This document shows, in pieces, positions 33,064 to 33,232 of a DNA stretch of 33,232 bases (position 1 is the stretch's first letter; every line of letters starts with the position of its first letter). The notes beneath the pieces were generated by a model. The model was not told where the DNA came from. It saw nothing but the letters and a program-made list of their open reading frames with translations, and made no database searches. Where the stretch lies: NCBI GenBank assembly GCA_021324445.1, contig JAJPJC010000212.1:1-33232 (forward strand), read 5' to 3'. The position numbers were made by a program, and so were the translations under genes. The DNA comes from Isosphaeraceae bacterium. GTDB lineage: Bacteria > Planctomycetota > Planctomycetia > Isosphaerales > Isosphaeraceae.

Positions 33064-33232
33064 TCTTGCAAGCGGCAGCTCCCAGTGATATGACCGATTT
33101 GTATGCCAACTCTGCTCGGACGTCTCATCCTTGTGATCAAGCAGCTCCTGGACATGCTCTCCCAAGTGGTCGACCCTGCGGGCGTTGAGCGATCGAGACA
33201 ACCAGCGGTTGCTCAACGAACTGGGTTGGCAC
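33039..33232. other. Right-edge region with no assigned gene
   Basis: After rnhA about 190 bases remain. A plus-strand frame beginning ATG at 33103 (MPTLLGRLILVIKQLLDML) stays open to the edge for 43 codons, and a minus-strand frame spans 33010-33216. Neither shows a recognisable domain, and the former could be the start of a gene outside the window. Confidence 0.3.

Noticed and set aside
33010..33216. Small minus-strand gene at the right edge
   Set aside because: It overlaps the rnhA 3' end, starts with TTG, lacks a ribosome site and shows no recognisable domain.
1..33232. CRISPR array or tRNA/rRNA gene
   Set aside because: No regularly spaced repeat with unique spacers and no convincing cloverleaf or rRNA stretch was seen. 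The heptad arrays are contiguous and too short to be CRISPR.

Overview
The window looks like a chromosomal segment of a GC-rich planctomycete, most likely from an Isosphaeraceae-type lineage. This is inferred from gene content, not from an rRNA: two PEP-CTERM proteins, one with HAF-type repeats, a DUF4058 protein, ribonuclease-inhibitor-type leucine-rich repeats, a zinc-ribbon M48 protease, a membrane SGNH hydrolase, and many short mixed-strand gene clusters. No rRNA, tRNA, CRISPR array or intact insertion sequence was seen.

Layout from left to right. Bases 1-610 hold the 5' end of a YjhG/YagF-type xylonate dehydratase on the minus strand. A plus-strand run follows: a DUF4058 protein, a repetitive lipoprotein and a zinc-ribbon M48 peptidase. 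Next is a minus-strand cluster of an EamA exporter, a glycosyltransferase, a 2-hydroxyacid dehydrogenase and a secreted esterase; the glycosyltransferase and dehydrogenase overlap by ATGA. A leucine-rich-repeat membrane protein and a secreted coiled-coil protein converge near 9.47 kb. From 14.7 kb down to 10.2 kb the minus strand carries a response regulator, folC, a DUF423 membrane protein, and then an SMC-like ABC ATPase with a TOPRIM-like partner. This last pair has visibly lower GC and is the best candidate for a defence-type accessory module.

From 14.9 kb come hldE, a PEP-CTERM protein, a nucleotidyltransferase-HD fusion, a second response regulator flanked by inverted REP-like palindromes, an orphan ABC ATPase, glgC, and a small protein resembling the L7/L12 C-terminal domain. 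Divergent from these lie leuC and leuD, then a sialidase-like protein. The right part holds a TPR protein, a HAF/PEP-CTERM protein, the SGNH hydrolase, a PIG-L deacetylase, lexA with a good upstream palindrome, and rnhA.

The most unusual non-coding signal is a set of short repeats with a strict 7-base period, in at least four sequence families (GACCACN, GTTATTN, GAATCTG and GNGTGGC types). They sit at gene boundaries: between RR and folC, between glgC and the ABC gene, between leuC and leuD, at the 3' end of the EamA gene, and before hldE. Two of them form large inverted pairs that could fold as long hairpins. They contain the stop codons of glgC and the first response regulator and the start codon of the ABC ATPase.
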